From contig JAQUNE010000003.1 in the NCBI GenBank assembly GCA_028717765.1, positions 1-21,847 on the forward strand: a stretch of DNA of 21,847 nucleotides. The letters are read 5' to 3'. The stretch is from Candidatus Omnitrophota bacterium. Lineage in GTDB: Bacteria; Omnitrophota; Koll11; Gygaellales; Profunditerraquicolaceae. Within the stretch, counting starts at the first letter, position 1. Each line of letters opens with the position of its first letter. The position numbers and the translations under genes are program-made. Below the pieces are notes generated by a model, which saw only the letters and a list, made by a program, of their open reading frames with translations, ran no database searches and had not been told where the DNA came from. Below, one piece after another: positions 1-8,790 of the stretch.

Positions 1-1145
1 TTCAGGAATACCGATTCCCCTAAATCCAAATAGAATGAAATGGCCTCTTTCAGGGATTCCCTGGTTTCCAATAACGGAGATAATATAATGTCGAAGCTAA
101 GCGGCAGGCCGGATTTTATAGCGCAATCCCTCACTTCCAGTATCTTCCGGTTTGTTTCCATGCGATTATAAACTTCTCTTCGGAATTTTTCCGAACCGCT
201 CTGTAATCCCAGGCTTAACCTGGAAAGCCCCGCCTCTTTCAATTTATTGATCGTTTTTTCGTTTAAAAAGTTAAAATGGAAAAAAGCAGTGAATGGTAGG
301 CCGATATTTTTTTTATACTTGATGCAAAATTCGTCAAGTTCGTCGTTATAATAAGGGAAAACTTCGTTGTGTAAATGGACAGCTTTAATGCAGGGATAGA
401 ATTCCTTTGCTTTTATAAGTTCGGCGATAAGATTATCTACGCTACGTTTTCGGAAGAATTTCGAGTTATGGTCGGCTATGCGGTGCATGCTGCTGGAGTT
501 ACAGTAACTGCAAGTAAAAGGACAGCCTTTCGCCGCGATGGTATGATAACTTTCTTGTTGGTTGCTTTTTAAGGGCATATCATCATAAGACAGATACAAG
601 TAAGTCTTCATCTTTTCGAAGTCCAAAGTGGAATAAATTCCATCAAGATCATTGATCAGAGGCCTGGTTTCGTTTTTTATGATTCTCTCTCCATCTTTAT
701 ACCAGATACCCTTTATGGAATCTAAAGAATCTCCTGTTTCCATACGTTCGATTATTTCTAAAAGCGTATATTCGCCTTCCCCGATACAAACCATATCTCC
801 GTAAGGGATACATTCTTCGGGACATAAACTTGCATGATATCCGCCGAAAATAGTCTTTATATTCGAAGATTCTTTGATGGCTTTCGACAATTCAATTGCT
901 TCTTTATAAAAAGTTGAAATAAAACTGATGCCAACTATGTCAATATCCTCTTTTTTTAAGAACCCGATAAATTTATTGATTTGTCGTTGGTCTAAGAATT
1001 CGTCCGGAGAGCGTGGCATATCCCTAAGAAAAATATTGATCACATCCTTGCCTTTTGAGAGTAGATACGATGAAATAGATATTATCCCCAGGCTTTCCAG
1101 GCAATACAATGAAACCAGAGCTGTTTTAATCCTGTTTTTTCCCAT
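1..1145 (-). CDS. B12-binding-type radical SAM protein, 3' end missing
   Basis: The frame starts at an ATG (1143-1145) and stays open to the left edge, giving about 381 residues with the C-terminus cut off. Residues 1-130 look like a cobalamin-binding-type Rossmann domain, with GGYHASLCP near 101-109 and IGEGEYTLLEI near 121-131. The radical SAM cluster motif CPFTCSYC gives Cys208, Cys212 and Cys215, which fits the CxxxCxxC pattern. A TIM-barrel segment follows, with LSLGLQSGSE after it. No DxHxxG cobalamin motif is visible, which is common in this group. An AAGGAT ribosome binding site precedes the ATG, 32 bases after the previous stop. Family members methylate or rearrange unactivated carbons. 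The substrate here is unknown, but context suggests a sugar or lipid of the surface glycan. The family call is firm and the function open. Confidence 0.85.
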   Translation of the reverse strand, partial: MGKNRIKTALVSLYCLESLGIISISSYLLSKGKDVINIFLRDMPRSPDEFLDQRQINKFIGFLKKEDIDIVGISFISTFYKEAIELSKAIKESSNIKTIFGGYHASLCPEECIPYGDMVCIGEGEYTLLEIIERMETGDSLDSIKGIWYKDGERIIKNETRPLINDLDGIYSTLDFEKMKTYLYLSYDDMPLKSNQQESYHTIAAKGCPFTCSYCNSSSMHRIADHNSKFFRKRSVDNLIAELIKAKEFYPCIKAVHLHNEVFPYYNDELDEFCIKYKKNIGLPFTAFFHFNFLNEKTINKLKEAGLSRLSLGLQSGSEKFRREVYNRMETNRKILEVRDCAIKSGLPLSFDIILSPLLETRESLKEAISFYLDLGESVFL

Positions 1146-1177
1146 AGTAATCCTTTTTATTGAGCGGTTTCAAATAA

Positions 1178-2533
1178 TCACTTATGCTTAGGTATCTTCG
1201 TCTTAGCCAGTATTTTCTTAAAGGCAAAAACTGCAAGGCGAAATATCGCAAAGCATGCTTTCTTTAAAGGCGGTACAAATATTTTTCTGCGAAATGTTTC
1301 ATTATTTATTGCTTCTTTAACCAGCTCGCAGATTCGTTGACTGGCATTGCCGTCACGTTTATACCAAAACTTCTCAATATGTTTATTGAATGCCGCTTCG
1401 TTTATCTGCAAGATTTCCTTGGATCGTAAAACCAAAGGCAATTCGCTTATATGGCAATCGGCACCCAGCCATTCAAATTCTATAACACGCCAACCAACTG
1501 TGCTATAATGGCTACAAAAATTACGCAGATATTTTGATTGAATGACCTGATTATTCGCATCCCTGATTAAACCTTTTAACCCGCATCCATCATAACGCTT
1601 TGTTGGAAAGATTTCTTTTTTTCTCCCCTCATCAGTCAGGGAAGCTTCGTGGAAATTTACAGCAACGGAGTTTTTTCTATAATTAGACGCTTCTAAAATA
1701 ACAGAACTATCTACGCTAACGATAAACGAACACAATTTCATTGCGGTATCCACATCCCAGGGTTTTATAACAGGAATCTCAGGATAAAGTAACTTGTTGC
1801 TCATCACGTGCATACCCCGGGGCCTTTTATGGCCTGTCCATTCCTCGGGGTGCATACGGATGATTACTTGATATTCGGAATCCTTTATATGTCCTAGGAT
1901 CTTCAGATAAAGTTCTTTAGCCCAATCATCTATTCGCTGTACTGCCCCCGGGCAAAAAATAACAAATGGCCTACCTCTGTCAAGGTTATATTCCTTATAA
2001 AAATAATTCCGCTTAGGCTCTGGGACTTCCTCAAGCACAGAATCAAAGCGTATATCTCCGGTAATATAAATTTTTTCTTCAGGAAATTTTTGATTTGAAA
2101 GGGTGTTCCGTTTATAGGCCTCGGATGGCAAGACGAAAATATCCGGCCCGAAATGATATGAGAAAAATTCCGGGGTGTCGTTTAATTGAATCGTAAAGCT
2201 ATTGAAGATTTTAAAAAGGTTATGTATTTTTTCCAGTCCTTTTATTGAGCTCATAATTACTAAATCGGCTTTAAAAATATACCAGATAAGCTCTTTTAAT
2301 GAATTTACGGGTAAGGCATTTATATCGGAAAAATGCGGTAAAGATAATCTTTCCTTGGGGACTCCTGCGATCAACATCTCTTTTCTCCTGCGGACATTAT
2401 CGCTTAAAACGCAGAAATCTACCGTAGCGTATTTCTCGCGCAGTAATCTGACTAGTTTGAACATTCGCGTTTCAAAATTAACGCTCCAAAAAGGCATAAG
2501 CACAAGTATTTTAGGGGCAGCCATTTTTTTCAT
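1178..2533 (-). CDS. GT-B-like glycosyl/glycerophosphate transferase
   Basis: This 451-residue cytoplasmic protein has two Rossmann-like halves. Residues 157-164 read ITGDIRFD, which resembles the linker motif of Kdo transferases and CDP-glycerol-type transferases. FCPGAVQR (193-200) opens the second half. MHPE (237-240) and VDSSVILEAS (274-283) match the donor-site positions of the CDP-glycerol glycerophosphotransferase and UDP-GlcNAc 2-epimerase-like fold. The basic C-terminal tail (about 415-451, rich in Lys and Phe) could lie on the membrane. The ATG overlaps the stop of the methyltransferase gene as ATGA, so translation is probably coupled. The donor and acceptor cannot be read from the sequence. 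It probably adds a residue late in glycan assembly, since it follows the exporter and methyltransferase genes. An alternative start at Met4 is possible. Confidence 0.6.
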   Translation of the reverse strand: MKKMAAPKILVLMPFWSVNFETRMFKLVRLLREKYATVDFCVLSDNVRRRKEMLIAGVPKERLSLPHFSDINALPVNSLKELIWYIFKADLVIMSSIKGLEKIHNLFKIFNSFTIQLNDTPEFFSYHFGPDIFVLPSEAYKRNTLSNQKFPEEKIYITGDIRFDSVLEEVPEPKRNYFYKEYNLDRGRPFVIFCPGAVQRIDDWAKELYLKILGHIKDSEYQVIIRMHPEEWTGHKRPRGMHVMSNKLLYPEIPVIKPWDVDTAMKLCSFIVSVDSSVILEASNYRKNSVAVNFHEASLTDEGRKKEIFPTKRYDGCGLKGLIRDANNQVIQSKYLRNFCSHYSTVGWRVIEFEWLGADCHISELPLVLRSKEILQINEAAFNKHIEKFWYKRDGNASQRICELVKEAINNETFRRKIFVPPLKKACFAIFRLAVFAFKKILAKTKIPKHK

Positions 2534-3216
2534 TCAGTCCGGTCCTTTACTAAAAAAAGTTCCTTGTAACCACATACGCTCTGAGAGCCAGAAATTTCAA
2601 GTTTGCGTAATTTAAACAATCCGGTCAGGTATTCTTCCGTGATATTCCCTAAAGGATCTGCTTCGGTTGATTCGGCTTCTCCCCAGAGGATAATAAGCAT
2701 TCCCCCCGGTTTGATTACTCTTAACCATTCCTTAACAGTGCGTTGCGGGTCCATTGAGTGATCAAAGCTATTAGAAAAGAGCACGCTAAAGCGGCCGGAC
2801 CATTTCTCGGGCAACTCGTCGAAAGACCCGATAAAAATATCCTTGCGCCTGGCATCCGGATTGATCTCTGCCCCTACTACGGCATTTTCTTTGATATCGG
2901 TAACCGATGAGCGCCCAGTCATCCCTTCGACACAAGGCAATAACGAATGCGGGTAAGGCTTACCGGATTCTAAGGCTTGGATAATCTTTGACCAGGGACG
3001 GGGCGAATTTAGCGCGATCCTGAAGAGGTCAACTTCTCTTCCGTTACGAGTGCCCATGCAGACCACAGGGCCGATTTCCTCATTAAAACGATGTTCTTTA
3101 ATGATACGGATATACCTTAAGATATCTTTCATTGAAACCTTGCAATAGGAGAATTTTTTCCTTGATCTTTCGATCTGCGTTTTAATATATTTTGTGCGCT
3201 CTTCGGCTCTATACAT
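2530..3216 (-). CDS. Class I SAM-dependent methyltransferase
   Basis: This 228-residue protein has a methyltransferase type 11-like layout. A strand-loop at 51-59 (VVCMGTRNG) stands where the SAM-binding GxGxG motif is expected, but with a divergent sequence. GAEINP (115-120) is the likely acidic second motif, FSNSFDHSMDP (147-156 region) the motif IV area, and VIKPGGMLII (167-176) the strand motif typical of the family. I place the start at the ATG at 3216 because an AGGGA lies seven bases upstream. The in-frame TTG at 3222 would sit almost on top of that site. The gene overlaps the ABC transporter stop by 8 bases. It probably O- or N-methylates a sugar of the glycan. The degenerate motif I lowers certainty about the cofactor. 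Confidence 0.7.
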   Translation of the reverse strand: MYRAEERTKYIKTQIERSRKKFSYCKVSMKDILRYIRIIKEHRFNEEIGPVVCMGTRNGREVDLFRIALNSPRPWSKIIQALESGKPYPHSLLPCVEGMTGRSSVTDIKENAVVGAEINPDARRKDIFIGSFDELPEKWSGRFSVLFSNSFDHSMDPQRTVKEWLRVIKPGGMLIILWGEAESTEADPLGNITEEYLTGLFKLRKLEISGSQSVCGYKELFLVKDRTE

Positions 3217-5092
3217 CTTCAATCCCTGATGTCGTATCTAATTTTATATTGCGAAATTGTAAATCATAAAGGATTTTGTAAGTCGGCGATTTTAGTAAAA
3301 GCTGTTCATGTTTTCCTATTGCCTCGATCTGCCCGTCATTCAACGCTATGATTTTATTTGAGTGTAATATGGTCGAGAGCCTGTGGGCGATGACGATTGC
3401 GGTAGAATTCTGGAGAATTTTATCGATTGCTTCCTGGACCTGTTTCTCTGATTCGCTATCCAGGGAACTTGTGGCTTCATCAAGGATTAATACCTGCGGT
3501 TTTGAAACAATGGCTCTTGCTATCGCAATTCTCTGGCATTGCCCTCCGGAAAGTAATATCCCCTTTTCTCCTATATTGGTCTCGTAACCATGGGGCAATT
3601 CCGTAATAAATTCATGCGCATTGGCTATCTTCGCGGCCTTTAAAATATCTTCTTCAGGAATATCAGACCTGCCGTAAGCAATATTATTTTTTACGGTGTC
3701 GTTAAAAAGCGTGCTTCGCTGGGGAACCACGCCGAAGATTCTACGGTAGTAATCATATTTTAATTCTTTTAAATTAATACCATCGATAAAGATATTACCT
3801 TTCCCAGGGTCATAGAACCTTAAAATAAGATCTACCAAAGTAGATTTACCTGATCCGCTAGGTCCGACAATTGCAACAATCTCGCCCTTTTTTACCTCAA
3901 AATTAACTTTATCAAGCACCGGGCCGTTACCGTATGAAAAAGACACATTATCAATTAAAATATTCTTCTCAAAGTCATTTTTTACGATATTTCCGTCGAT
4001 AATCTGCGTTTTGGTCTGCAGGATCCTATCAATCCTCGAGTATGAAGAGACCAGTGCTTGTATCCAGCTAAAGGTAACAGCAAGTTTATTGATCGGGGTT
4101 ATCAGCAGTTGTCCGACGAAGATAAAGAGCACAAAACCATGAATAGAAATCGTTCCTTTCATCAGCTGCAGAAAAGCGATTATAAATATTCCTACTATAG
4201 CAAAAGAATCGAAAACCGCCCTGCTTTCCTCGCCAAATTGCTTTATGGCGCCTACCTTTACGTTAGATTTAGCCATTTTTTTTATGCCGTCAGCTAACTT
4301 ATTAAGTTCGTACTTTTCTCCGCTGAACGATTTAATGACCCTAATAGAGGTAAAAGCCTCATGAAGCAAGTTAGACAGCTCTGCTCTTTTATCCAACTTA
4401 TTGCTGACCGCCTTGCCCATTGGTCTTTTGATAAACTCAGTAAATCCAAACTGCATTAGAATCAGCACAATCGAACCGATAGTCAGGTAAAAACTTGTAC
4501 TAAAAAGATAGCTTGCGTAGATTATTACTAAAAGGCTATGATGAAAAATTCCCCTGACCAGGGGGCCTATCCCGTTTGCCGTTTCGTAAGCGTCTAACAT
4601 CACACGGGACATTAGGTCTCCGGACCTCTGCTTGTTGAAAAAACCTATATTTAATGACAGAATATGCGTTAATAAGTCCATTTGAATAAGGTTAGTCGCT
4701 TTTGTTTCAATCTTTAAAGATAAATAGAATGCCAAGTAGTTGACGAGTGTGGCAATGATTACAAGCAATAGGTAAATACTGAGTAAAAGAAAAAGCAACT
4801 TCCACTTATTATCAGCATCGTATCCAGAGAGAGACTTTATTACCCTGCTGCCGAGGCTGTTAAGGTCAAGTAGATTACCTTTGACCGCCTGGTCAGTACT
4901 CGGGCTTTTTTCTCCGATTATAATAGTCATTACCCCGGATAGCGCTATTGGTTGAGCAGTGGTGATGAGATTCGATATGAATGTTACCAGGATCAAAGTG
5001 AATATTATCTTACGGAATGGCCAGGCATAATTCCGGATAAGAAGTTTTAAGGAAGACCAGGTATTATTTTCTATATCGTTTATTCTATCCAT
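3209..5092 (-). CDS. MsbA-like ABC exporter (fused membrane and ATPase domains)
   Basis: The protein has 627 residues, the usual size for a half-transporter that works as a homodimer in the inner membrane. Six hydrophobic segments lie between about 28 and 335, and a long loop (about 60-95) separates the first two. The ATPase domain shows Walker A GPSGSGKST (410-418), Q-loop Gln458, signature LSGGQ (514-518), Walker B VLILDEA (534-540) and switch His570. The residue after the signature is Cys519 instead of the usual Arg or Lys, a minor change. Relatives such as MsbA and PglK flip lipid A or lipid-linked oligosaccharides. Among glycan genes, flipping or export of a lipid-linked glycan is the likely role. 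It overlaps its neighbours by 8-14 bases on each side. Class confidence is high; substrate is inferred. Confidence 0.9.
   Translation of the reverse strand: MDRINDIENNTWSSLKLLIRNYAWPFRKIIFTLILVTFISNLITTAQPIALSGVMTIIIGEKSPSTDQAVKGNLLDLNSLGSRVIKSLSGYDADNKWKLLFLLLSIYLLLVIIATLVNYLAFYLSLKIETKATNLIQMDLLTHILSLNIGFFNKQRSGDLMSRVMLDAYETANGIGPLVRGIFHHSLLVIIYASYLFSTSFYLTIGSIVLILMQFGFTEFIKRPMGKAVSNKLDKRAELSNLLHEAFTSIRVIKSFSGEKYELNKLADGIKKMAKSNVKVGAIKQFGEESRAVFDSFAIVGIFIIAFLQLMKGTISIHGFVLFIFVGQLLITPINKLAVTFSWIQALVSSYSRIDRILQTKTQIIDGNIVKNDFEKNILIDNVSFSYGNGPVLDKVNFEVKKGEIVAIVGPSGSGKSTLVDLILRFYDPGKGNIFIDGINLKELKYDYYRRIFGVVPQRSTLFNDTVKNNIAYGRSDIPEEDILKAAKIANAHEFITELPHGYETNIGEKGILLSGGQCQRIAIARAIVSKPQVLILDEATSSLDSESEKQVQEAIDKILQNSTAIVIAHRLSTILHSNKIIALNDGQIEAIGKHEQLLLKSPTYKILYDLQFRNIKLDTTSGIEDV
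3223..3227 (-). promoter_or_regulatory. Ribosome binding site that sets the methyltransferase start
   Basis: Read on the minus strand, AGGGA lies seven bases before the ATG at 3214-3216 and directly next to an in-frame TTG at 3220-3222. The spacing supports the ATG. It sits inside the last codons of the ABC transporter gene. Confidence 0.5.
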
Positions 5093-5706
5093 TTTATGAG
5101 TTCAAATACTTCAGCAAGTTTCACGCCTATCCTTTGCCCTGCATTTTCCGCTTCGTTTCTGAAAAAATTGACCCATTTTCTTCCAACGCGATCATACTCT
5201 GATTTGTGGGCCTTGATGGCCCTTTCTTTTATTTGCCAGGTATCAGTTATATCAACATAGAAATTACCCCTGAAATCAACGGCTGAATGGTACCAATTAC
5301 TTCTATACATAAGGAACTTCTTAACGTGTCTTCCGGAATGAAGCGAAGATTTGGCAAGGGCTACGTGATCATGATGAATATCGCCTATCCAATGCGTATA
5401 AATCAAGTCAATTTTTTTCTCATCGACTATCTTTAGCAATTCGGAATTTATTTCTTCGCAGAATTCAAGTTTAAGAGTCTTAAAATTACCGCATATTAAT
5501 TTAGCTTTTAGGATCTTCGCGGCCTTCCTGCCTTCTTCATAAGCAGTTTTTTTACTCCGGACCATTCTATGCGCATAGCTTGAATATCCGGAATCTGTAG
5601 CGATATAGATGTATACTTTATCTTTTCTTTTAACGTGCCTTGCGATAGTCCCTCCGCATCCAAGCTCCACATCATCAAAATGTGCTCCAATAATTAAAAC
5701 ATTCAT
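5080..5706 (-). CDS. PIG-L/LmbE-family deacetylase
   Basis: This 208-residue protein is close to the usual family size. AHFDDVELGCGG (8-19) is the N-terminal zinc/catalytic motif, with His9 and Asp12 as likely metal ligands and Asp11 as general base. HHDH (111-114) supplies the third ligand, probably His114. Family members remove acetyl groups from N-acetylglucosaminyl conjugates such as GlcNAc-PI, mycothiol precursors, bacillithiol precursors and teicoplanin. The start follows a perfect AGGAGG inside the end of the WbqC gene, whose TAA directly abuts this ATG. Together with WbqC and the radical SAM gene it may trim an N-acyl group from a glycan amino sugar, so that another group can be installed. 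That substrate is an inference. Confidence 0.85.
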   Translation of the reverse strand: MNVLIIGAHFDDVELGCGGTIARHVKRKDKVYIYIATDSGYSSYAHRMVRSKKTAYEEGRKAAKILKAKLICGNFKTLKLEFCEEINSELLKIVDEKKIDLIYTHWIGDIHHDHVALAKSSLHSGRHVKKFLMYRSNWYHSAVDFRGNFYVDITDTWQIKERAIKAHKSEYDRVGRKWVNFFRNEAENAGQRIGVKLAEVFELIKWIE

Positions 5707-6420
5707 TTAACACCTCCTGAGTATTTCCCTTGATTGTTTTATGCCGCAATTTAATAATAAATCAATCGAACTTAAGTAAGGAATGAATTCCCCATGTAGT
5801 TGTGGATAAATAGGGTGCTTAAATTCATGCCAAATTACCTTGATATCTGCATCATCAAATGGCTTTTGTAAAAAATAATTCTTAGCTCCAATGCCTGATA
5901 GATAAACGGAAGCGCCGACTTTCTTTAAGATATCGACTAAGAGATCATTTTTCTTGCCATCCGGATTCAATGTGCTCGCAAGAACTGAAGAAATCTTAAT
6001 ATCAAATAACATTAAAAGTAACTCAATAGATTTGAGGTTAAAATCTATTAACTTATCGCATTTAAAACTGTACAGATCTTTAATATAAGGAAATACTTCT
6101 TGAAAATAAGCAGCTTTTTTATAATTATTTTTTATCAAATTTAAGTTATTCCCCCGCCAGTTTACGTCAGAAGACAAAATTACTTCGTTAATAGCGTTTT
6201 TTCCAGAATAACCCTGGATAGCTATCGTTATCCATTTTTCTCCATCCGGTGTTTTTATTTTATCCCTGTTATTCCAACTTTTGCTTGTTTTATGCACAAA
6301 CTGGACATTATCAAGGATCACCCATAAATCGGCTTGAAGAAATTTTTTAAAAAATGCCAAATGCGGCAGGAAATCAGGCTGATGAATTACTGCAATTTTT
6401 TCTTTAAGATTAGTCTGCAT
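5707..6420 (-). CDS. WbqC-family protein
   Basis: The 237-residue length is normal for the WbqC family. The conserved N-terminal pattern is present: IHQPDFLPHLAFF (12-24), DLWVILDNVQF (31-41), WNNRDKI (49-55) and KWITIAI (62-68). These match the family pattern of QxxYxPwxGYF, DxFvxxDdVqf, nRNxI and WLxvPv. The biochemical activity of WbqC proteins is not established to my knowledge; they recur in O-antigen and sugar-amine clusters. The ATG sits 8 bases after the stop of the radical SAM gene, and I see only a weak ribosome binding site, which suggests coupled translation. The 3' end carries the AGGAGG for the deacetylase gene, tying the two together. Family assignment is good and function unknown. 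Confidence 0.85.
   Translation of the reverse strand: MQTNLKEKIAVIHQPDFLPHLAFFKKFLQADLWVILDNVQFVHKTSKSWNNRDKIKTPDGEKWITIAIQGYSGKNAINEVILSSDVNWRGNNLNLIKNNYKKAAYFQEVFPYIKDLYSFKCDKLIDFNLKSIELLLMLFDIKISSVLASTLNPDGKKNDLLVDILKKVGASVYLSGIGAKNYFLQKPFDDADIKVIWHEFKHPIYPQLHGEFIPYLSSIDLLLNCGIKQSREILRRC
5713..5718 (-). promoter_or_regulatory. AGGAGG ribosome binding site of the PIG-L gene
   Basis: A consensus AGGAGG, six bases before the deacetylase ATG, is formed by the two arginine codons near the end of the WbqC gene. The two reading frames meet as TAAATG. Confidence 0.75.
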
Positions 6421-6428
6421 GGTTTCGG

Positions 6429-7817
6429 TTAAACCCGCCTAAATCCCCTGAAAGCCGTATCTTTTTTAAAATACAGCTTCTTCAGGCTTATTTTGATTTG
6501 TTTTTTTTGATAACCGTAATAATTATCTAGTAATCTTAGATTTGCGTTATACAAAGCTTTGTAATATTGCCTTTCGCTTAGGTTGGTAAAATTAACGCTC
6601 AATAGGTCCGAATTAATATGCTTATTCTCATAAAAATCTTCGATGCCTTTTAATAATCCTTGTTTTATTGCGTAATAATACAATGGTGAGCCGGGGTAGG
6701 GAGTAACCGGCCTTATTGTTCTGAGCTGGGCGTGGTCATCGTATTTCAAAAGGAATTCGACTCCTTTTTGTAACGTTTCCACAGTCTCTCCGATATTTCC
6801 AAAGATTATGTTAAATCCCGGGCTTATGCCTTCCTTAATAGTATTTTCTACCCCTTCGGCTATCTGCTTTACTGTCAGGACTTTATGCATGATCTTTAGC
6901 ATATTATCATCAAGTGACTCGATCCCATAGGATATAAAAACACAGCCTGCTTCTTTCATTAATCTCAAGACTTCCGGCTTGGCATAATTCAGCCTTCCGG
7001 AGCAGAACCATTTGATATTCAATTTCGCCTTAATAAAGCTTTCGCATAATTCAGTGGTTCTTTTAATGGAACCCATAAATAATTCGTCCAAAAAAGCTAC
7101 ATATGAAACGTTATAATTCTTTTTTAATATCCGCACTTCTTCAACGATGCCTTCTGCTTTACGGGGCCGATAACCTTTATCCATCCGATAACAAAAATTA
7201 CATTGGAAAGGGCAGCCCCTGGCAGTCAAAACAAACATCGACTTTTCACCACGCAACATATGCGGATAAGGCGTCAAGGTATAATTATCCATGGGGAATA
7301 AATCCCATGCGGGAAAAGGTATCTTGTTTATCTCTTGTATAGTAGACCTTCTGGGCGTCTGTATGCAATTATCAGCATTCATATAGGCAATACCTTTTAC
7401 CCCGGATAGAGATCTTTTCATTTTAACAGCATCAAGCAGCTCTATAATTGTCTCTTCTCCCTCTCCTATCACAAGCACATCGGCTTTGGTTTTCTTTAGA
7501 AAATACTCCGGCTCAGGAGAAACAAGGTGTCCGCCAAGCAGAAATATAGGTTTATTTTTCGACCTGTTGATCGCTTCTGCTGTATTTAATATTTGCCTGT
7601 ATTGATAATAACCACCGCAGCTTCCCATGCCAATAACATCAAATTTCTCCTTATTAAGTAGTTCCGTAAGGTGCGAATACGGCCAGTGATATACATCCTG
7701 GTTGTAAATCCTTACTTCATGCCCGTGCTTTCTGCATACGGAAGATATATACGCTAAGCCCATGGGGAAAATAGGCGTATTTGAATCGTTATCATAAGCG
7801 ACTAATAAAATTTTCAT
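6429..7817 (-). CDS. B12-binding radical SAM protein
   Basis: This 462-residue protein has an N-terminal cobalamin-binding-like domain (about 1-135, with GGHLVSPEPE at 95-104 and VIGEGEETI near 116-124). A radical SAM core follows, with CPFQCNFC at 202-209 giving Cys202, Cys206 and Cys209. ISYGIESLDD, FNIIFGNIGET and PVTPYPGSPLY belong to the barrel of the BchE/P-methylase-like superfamily. A basic C-terminal extension runs from about 425 to 462. The family catalyses methylations and C-C or ring chemistry using cobalamin and a 4Fe-4S cluster. The gene starts four bases after the PseG-like stop and is followed by WbqC, so it is placed to act on the nonulosonate or its carrier. The exact reaction cannot be told from sequence. 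Confidence 0.88.
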   Translation of the reverse strand: MKILLVAYDNDSNTPIFPMGLAYISSVCRKHGHEVRIYNQDVYHWPYSHLTELLNKEKFDVIGMGSCGGYYQYRQILNTAEAINRSKNKPIFLLGGHLVSPEPEYFLKKTKADVLVIGEGEETIIELLDAVKMKRSLSGVKGIAYMNADNCIQTPRRSTIQEINKIPFPAWDLFPMDNYTLTPYPHMLRGEKSMFVLTARGCPFQCNFCYRMDKGYRPRKAEGIVEEVRILKKNYNVSYVAFLDELFMGSIKRTTELCESFIKAKLNIKWFCSGRLNYAKPEVLRLMKEAGCVFISYGIESLDDNMLKIMHKVLTVKQIAEGVENTIKEGISPGFNIIFGNIGETVETLQKGVEFLLKYDDHAQLRTIRPVTPYPGSPLYYYAIKQGLLKGIEDFYENKHINSDLLSVNFTNLSERQYYKALYNANLRLLDNYYGYQKKQIKISLKKLYFKKDTAFRGFRRV

Positions 7818-7821
7818 ATCA

Positions 7822-8790
7822 TCAATTATTTTTTACTACGGCGGCCTCTATCTGCATATAAATATTTTCTATCCCGGAGGTACCTAAATTATTAAGCCCG
7901 GCGTTGCTCATTTTTTCGATATCCAGGGTTCCTTTAAAGGCACCGGTGTCCAATTCTTTATAGTACCCGGCGAAAACTGAAGAGCCTATATTTTGCAGGA
8001 GAAGCCCGTTATCCACCTCGGCTAGTTCATTTGCTATTATTATACAAGGCAACCCCGAAGCGTTTGCCTCGAAAGGCGTGATCCCCCCTCCGGTAATTGC
8101 CAGGTCATAGTCATAGAATTCTTTGATAATAGACGGCACATTGTCGATGATCCTAAAATCTTTATCAGCGATCGAATTTAGCTCATCCCTGTGTTTAAAA
8201 TTAGGGCCTATTATTATTGTGGCAGAGGCATGTTTATTTTTTAAGATTTCTATAACCTTGAGCGTGACGCCGTAAGTATCGCTTCCCCCAAGGCTAACAA
8301 TAATCTTCTCGCCTTTTTTTCTTAGTCTTCTAAAATTATCTATTTCTTTGTTCAAAATCAGATAATCTGTGCCCTTGAACACGTTAATGCCCTTTAAGGG
8401 ATAATTAAAATTAAATGCTAAACTGCCAAAGTTGATATCAGCAATAGCGGCACCGCTACCCCGGTCGTCAAATGTAATAAGCATTACATTATTTCTCTTA
8501 ACGTTATGTGCATGTTCAATCTTAGTCTCGAGTCTGTCATTTATCCAAAAATCGATGTCATACTTTTTTATTAAAACGCTTTCCCAATTTGAGCGAGTAT
8601 CGTCCAGGTCTACGGTTTCAAAACAAATTTTCTTTTTTTTCAAAATAGATATCGAATTATCATCAACGTTCAGGAATAATATGTATTTCTTCTTCTTTTG
8701 TTTCAAAAATTCTATGATGTTCAGGGCTCTAAAAAAATGCCCCATCCCCATTTTATGCGAGGATTCTATGCATACCCCAAACCCGCTCAC
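7822..8790 (-). CDS. pseG: PseG/SpsG-like UDP-sugar hydrolase
   Basis: This 322-residue cytoplasmic enzyme has a GT-B fold. GMGHFFR (15-21) is the GxGHxxR motif whose His (His18 here) is the catalytic base in Campylobacter PseG. VSLGGSD (165-171) and ITGGGITPFEA (232-242) form the second-domain nucleotide site. PseG and the related LegG remove UDP from a diacetamido-sugar to release the free hexose that the NeuB-family synthase condenses; LegG also inverts C2. The gene uses a GTG start that overlaps the cytidylyltransferase stop as GTGA. It follows NeuB and SpsF in the order spsE-spsF-spsG known from Bacillus subtilis spore-coat sugar genes. Whether it acts on an L-altro (pseudaminic) or a gluco (legionaminic) sugar cannot be decided; the LegB upstream favours the latter. 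Confidence 0.83.
   Translation of the reverse strand: MSGFGVCIESSHKMGMGHFFRALNIIEFLKQKKKKYILFLNVDDNSISILKKKKICFETVDLDDTRSNWESVLIKKYDIDFWINDRLETKIEHAHNVKRNNVMLITFDDRGSGAAIADINFGSLAFNFNYPLKGINVFKGTDYLILNKEIDNFRRLRKKGEKIIVSLGGSDTYGVTLKVIEILKNKHASATIIIGPNFKHRDELNSIADKDFRIIDNVPSIIKEFYDYDLAITGGGITPFEANASGLPCIIIANELAEVDNGLLLQNIGSSVFAGYYKELDTGAFKGTLDIEKMSNAGLNNLGTSGIENIYMQIEAAVVKNN

Noticed and set aside
2202..2615. 137-residue open frame on the plus strand
   Set aside because: It lies opposite the GT-B and methyltransferase genes, has no recognisable motif, and its composition is that of a reverse-frame shadow.
3217..3222. TTG start adding two residues to the methyltransferase
   Set aside because: The AGGGA is directly adjacent to the TTG, too close to serve it, and is well spaced for the following ATG.
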